Of a stretch of DNA of 5,723 nucleotides, positions 4,621 through 5,723 are shown piece after piece; position 1 is the first letter of the stretch, and the number at the start of each line of letters is the position of its first letter. The translations under genes and the position numbers were made by a program. Below the pieces are notes generated by a model, which made no database searches, was not told the origin of the DNA, and saw only the letters and a program-made list of their open reading frames with translations. This stretch comes from Bacteroidetes bacterium 4572_112 (GTDB lineage Bacteria; Bacteroidota; Bacteroidia; Bacteroidales; UBA1556). The stretch covers positions 1 to 5,723 of the forward strand of contig NIUZ01000176.1 of the NCBI GenBank assembly GCA_002254285.1, written 5' to 3'.

Positions 4621-5723
4621 ATGACAGAATATGATAAATTAGAATATAAGAATTGGATTAAATCTTTAAAAACAAGGTTTAAACAAAGTCAAATTAAGGC
4701 AGCTGTTAAAGTAAATTCTGAAATACTCGAATTCTATTGGAACTTGGGAGCTGATATCGTAGCAAAACAAAAAAATACTGATTGGGGTTCTGGTTTCATA
4801 AAGCAAATAAGTGCAGATTTAATTAAAGAATTTCCTGATGTTACTGGTTTTTCTTTCAGAAACATAAAATTTATAAGGCAGTGGTATTTATTTTATTACC
4901 AGTATTATATAAAAAGTCGACAAGCTGTTGACCAATTGGAAAATCAACAAAATGTAAAAGGGAAACAAGCTGTTTCCCTTTTAGAAAGTTCAATTGGGAA
5001 ACAAGTTGTTTCACAATTACAAGAGCCTATAACGAAACAAGCTGTTTCGCAAATTACCCAGATACCTTGGGGACATAATATTTTAATTGTTCAAAAATCA
5101 GCTGATGTTAAAGAAGCTTTGTTTTATGTGAGCAAAACCATAGAATATGGTTGGAGTCGCGCTGTACTTGCACACCAAATAGAAAGTCAGTTATATAAGC
5201 GAGAAGGTAAAGCAATAACTAATTTTAAAACTACTTTACCAAAACTTCATTCTGATCTGGCAAACGAATTAATAAAAGACCCATATCACTTTGATTTCTT
5301 TAGTTTAAAAAAGAAATACTCTGAACGACAGCTCGAAGATGCATTGTTAGACCATATTACTAAATTTCTATTGGAATTAGGAGCTGGCTTTGCTTTTATT
5401 AGCAGGCAGAAAATTATTACCGTAGGCAAGCGTGATTTTAAAATGGATTTACTTTTTTATCATACCATCATGCATTGTTATGTTGTGGTGGAACTAAAAG
5501 TTGTTGATTTTGAACCAGAGTTTGCGGGTAAACTCAACTTTTACATAACTGCCGTTGATAAGCAAATAAAAACAGAAAAGGATGAACCTACGATTGGTAT
5601 TTTGATTTGCAAAGACAAGGATAAAACAGTAGTAGAATATGCTTTAAATGATATTTATAAACCAATGGCTGTGTCAGAATACCATTTAACAAATATACTG
5701 CCTGATAATTTAAAGGATAACTT
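4621..5723 (+). CDS. DUF1016/YhcG-type PD-(D/E)XK nuclease domain protein (second paralogue, 3' partial)
   Basis: The frame is open to the window end, giving 367 complete codons. The last visible residues (YHLTNILPDNLKDN) are near the usual family C-terminus, so only a short tail is missing. The N-terminal YhcG_N domain has ILEFYWNLGADIV and FRNIKFIRQWYLFY, then an unusual repeated linker (residues 99-148), then PWGHN with W150. The C-terminal nuclease domain has KDPYHFDF (about 219), LELGAGFAFISRQK, catalytic-type D276 in KMDLLF, E291 and K293 in VVVELK, and FAGKLNFYI. The triad is intact. The linker puts W150 about 41 residues later than the equivalent W109 of the first paralogue. I chose ATG 4621, preceded by purine-rich GAGAAGAATAGG; the in-frame ATG 4600 would add MRRIGVI. 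An upstream stop at 4585 limits extension. It has its own -7 box (4565-4572). The paralogues are too diverged for a recent tandem duplication. Confidence 0.9.
   Translation, partial: MTEYDKLEYKNWIKSLKTRFKQSQIKAAVKVNSEILEFYWNLGADIVAKQKNTDWGSGFIKQISADLIKEFPDVTGFSFRNIKFIRQWYLFYYQYYIKSRQAVDQLENQQNVKGKQAVSLLESSIGKQVVSQLQEPITKQAVSQITQIPWGHNILIVQKSADVKEALFYVSKTIEYGWSRAVLAHQIESQLYKREGKAITNFKTTLPKLHSDLANELIKDPYHFDFFSLKKKYSERQLEDALLDHITKFLLELGAGFAFISRQKIITVGKRDFKMDLLFYHTIMHCYVVVELKVVDFEPEFAGKLNFYITAVDKQIKTEKDEPTIGILICKDKDKTVVEYALNDIYKPMAVSEYHLTNILPDNLKDN
4915..5052 (+). repeat. In-frame array of four palindrome-centred repeat units
   Basis: The linker encodes four units beginning at S99, G114, G126 and T138, with pattern x-K/R-Q-A/V-V-S/D-x-L/I. 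Palindrome centres lie at 4924, 4969, 5005 and 5041, spaced 45, 36 and 36 bases, so the frame is kept. Unit 1 has 7-bp arms GTCGACA/TGTTGAC (one G-T). Unit 2 has perfect 13-bp arms (4955-4967 and 4971-4983) with loop AGC. Unit 3 has 11 of 12 pairs (4992-5003 and 5007-5018). Unit 4 has 7 bp (CGAAACA/TGTTTCG). All have a 3-base loop (AGC or AGT). Arm positions 5, 6, 7 and 9 from the loop differ between units yet stay mostly paired. Confidence 0.8.

Noticed and set aside
4915..5052. CRISPR array
   Set aside because: The units are in an intact coding frame inside a DUF1016 gene, are short and vary within the repeat, and have no spacers of uniform length or cas genes.

Overview
The window looks like a stretch of a low-GC Bacteroidota (Bacteroidetes) chromosome. 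The signs are two perfect TAnnTTTG-type -7 boxes, weak or absent Shine-Dalgarno sequences, a MutS-like ATPase and an alanine:cation symporter of the kind common in that phylum, and a 'MKK/MIK' style secreted protein. The species cannot be named from the sequence.

Layout. Positions 1-952 (+) hold the C-terminal ATPase part of a MutS-family protein whose start lies outside the window. Convergent to it, 977-2360 (-) is a sodium/cation:alanine symporter (AGCS) gene broken into two reading frames. The middle of the gene, including the usual GxGN motif region, is missing, and the join falls within a few bases at 2018-2030. These two genes look like ordinary housekeeping genes. From about 2361 onward the window turns into accessory DNA: long AT-rich spacers, GC-rich hairpin repeats (2509-2545, 3186-3225, 4458-4494), an orphan secreted protein (2701-3159, possibly coupled to a 31-codon upstream ORF) and two different DUF1016/YhcG-type PD-(D/E)XK nuclease genes (3375-4388 and 4621 to beyond the window end).

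The two DUF1016 proteins share the same architecture, an N-terminal YhcG_N domain and a C-terminal nuclease domain, but are strongly diverged and belong to different subgroups. Such genes are often found in mobile or defence-type regions, frequently near type I restriction-modification genes. None of those genes is inside the window.

The most unusual signal is inside these two nuclease genes. The second gene has four in-frame units (spacing 45, 36, 36 bases) in the linker before the PWGH motif. Each is centred on a DNA palindrome, one a perfect 13-bp-arm hairpin with a 3-base loop, and paired arm positions change together between units. The first gene has two near-perfect palindromes with a related GTCGACA core, one of them at the equivalent linker position just before WSHF. 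The GC-rich hairpin repeat also occurs as two direct copies (32 of 34 bases identical) bracketing the orphan gene and the first DUF1016 gene.
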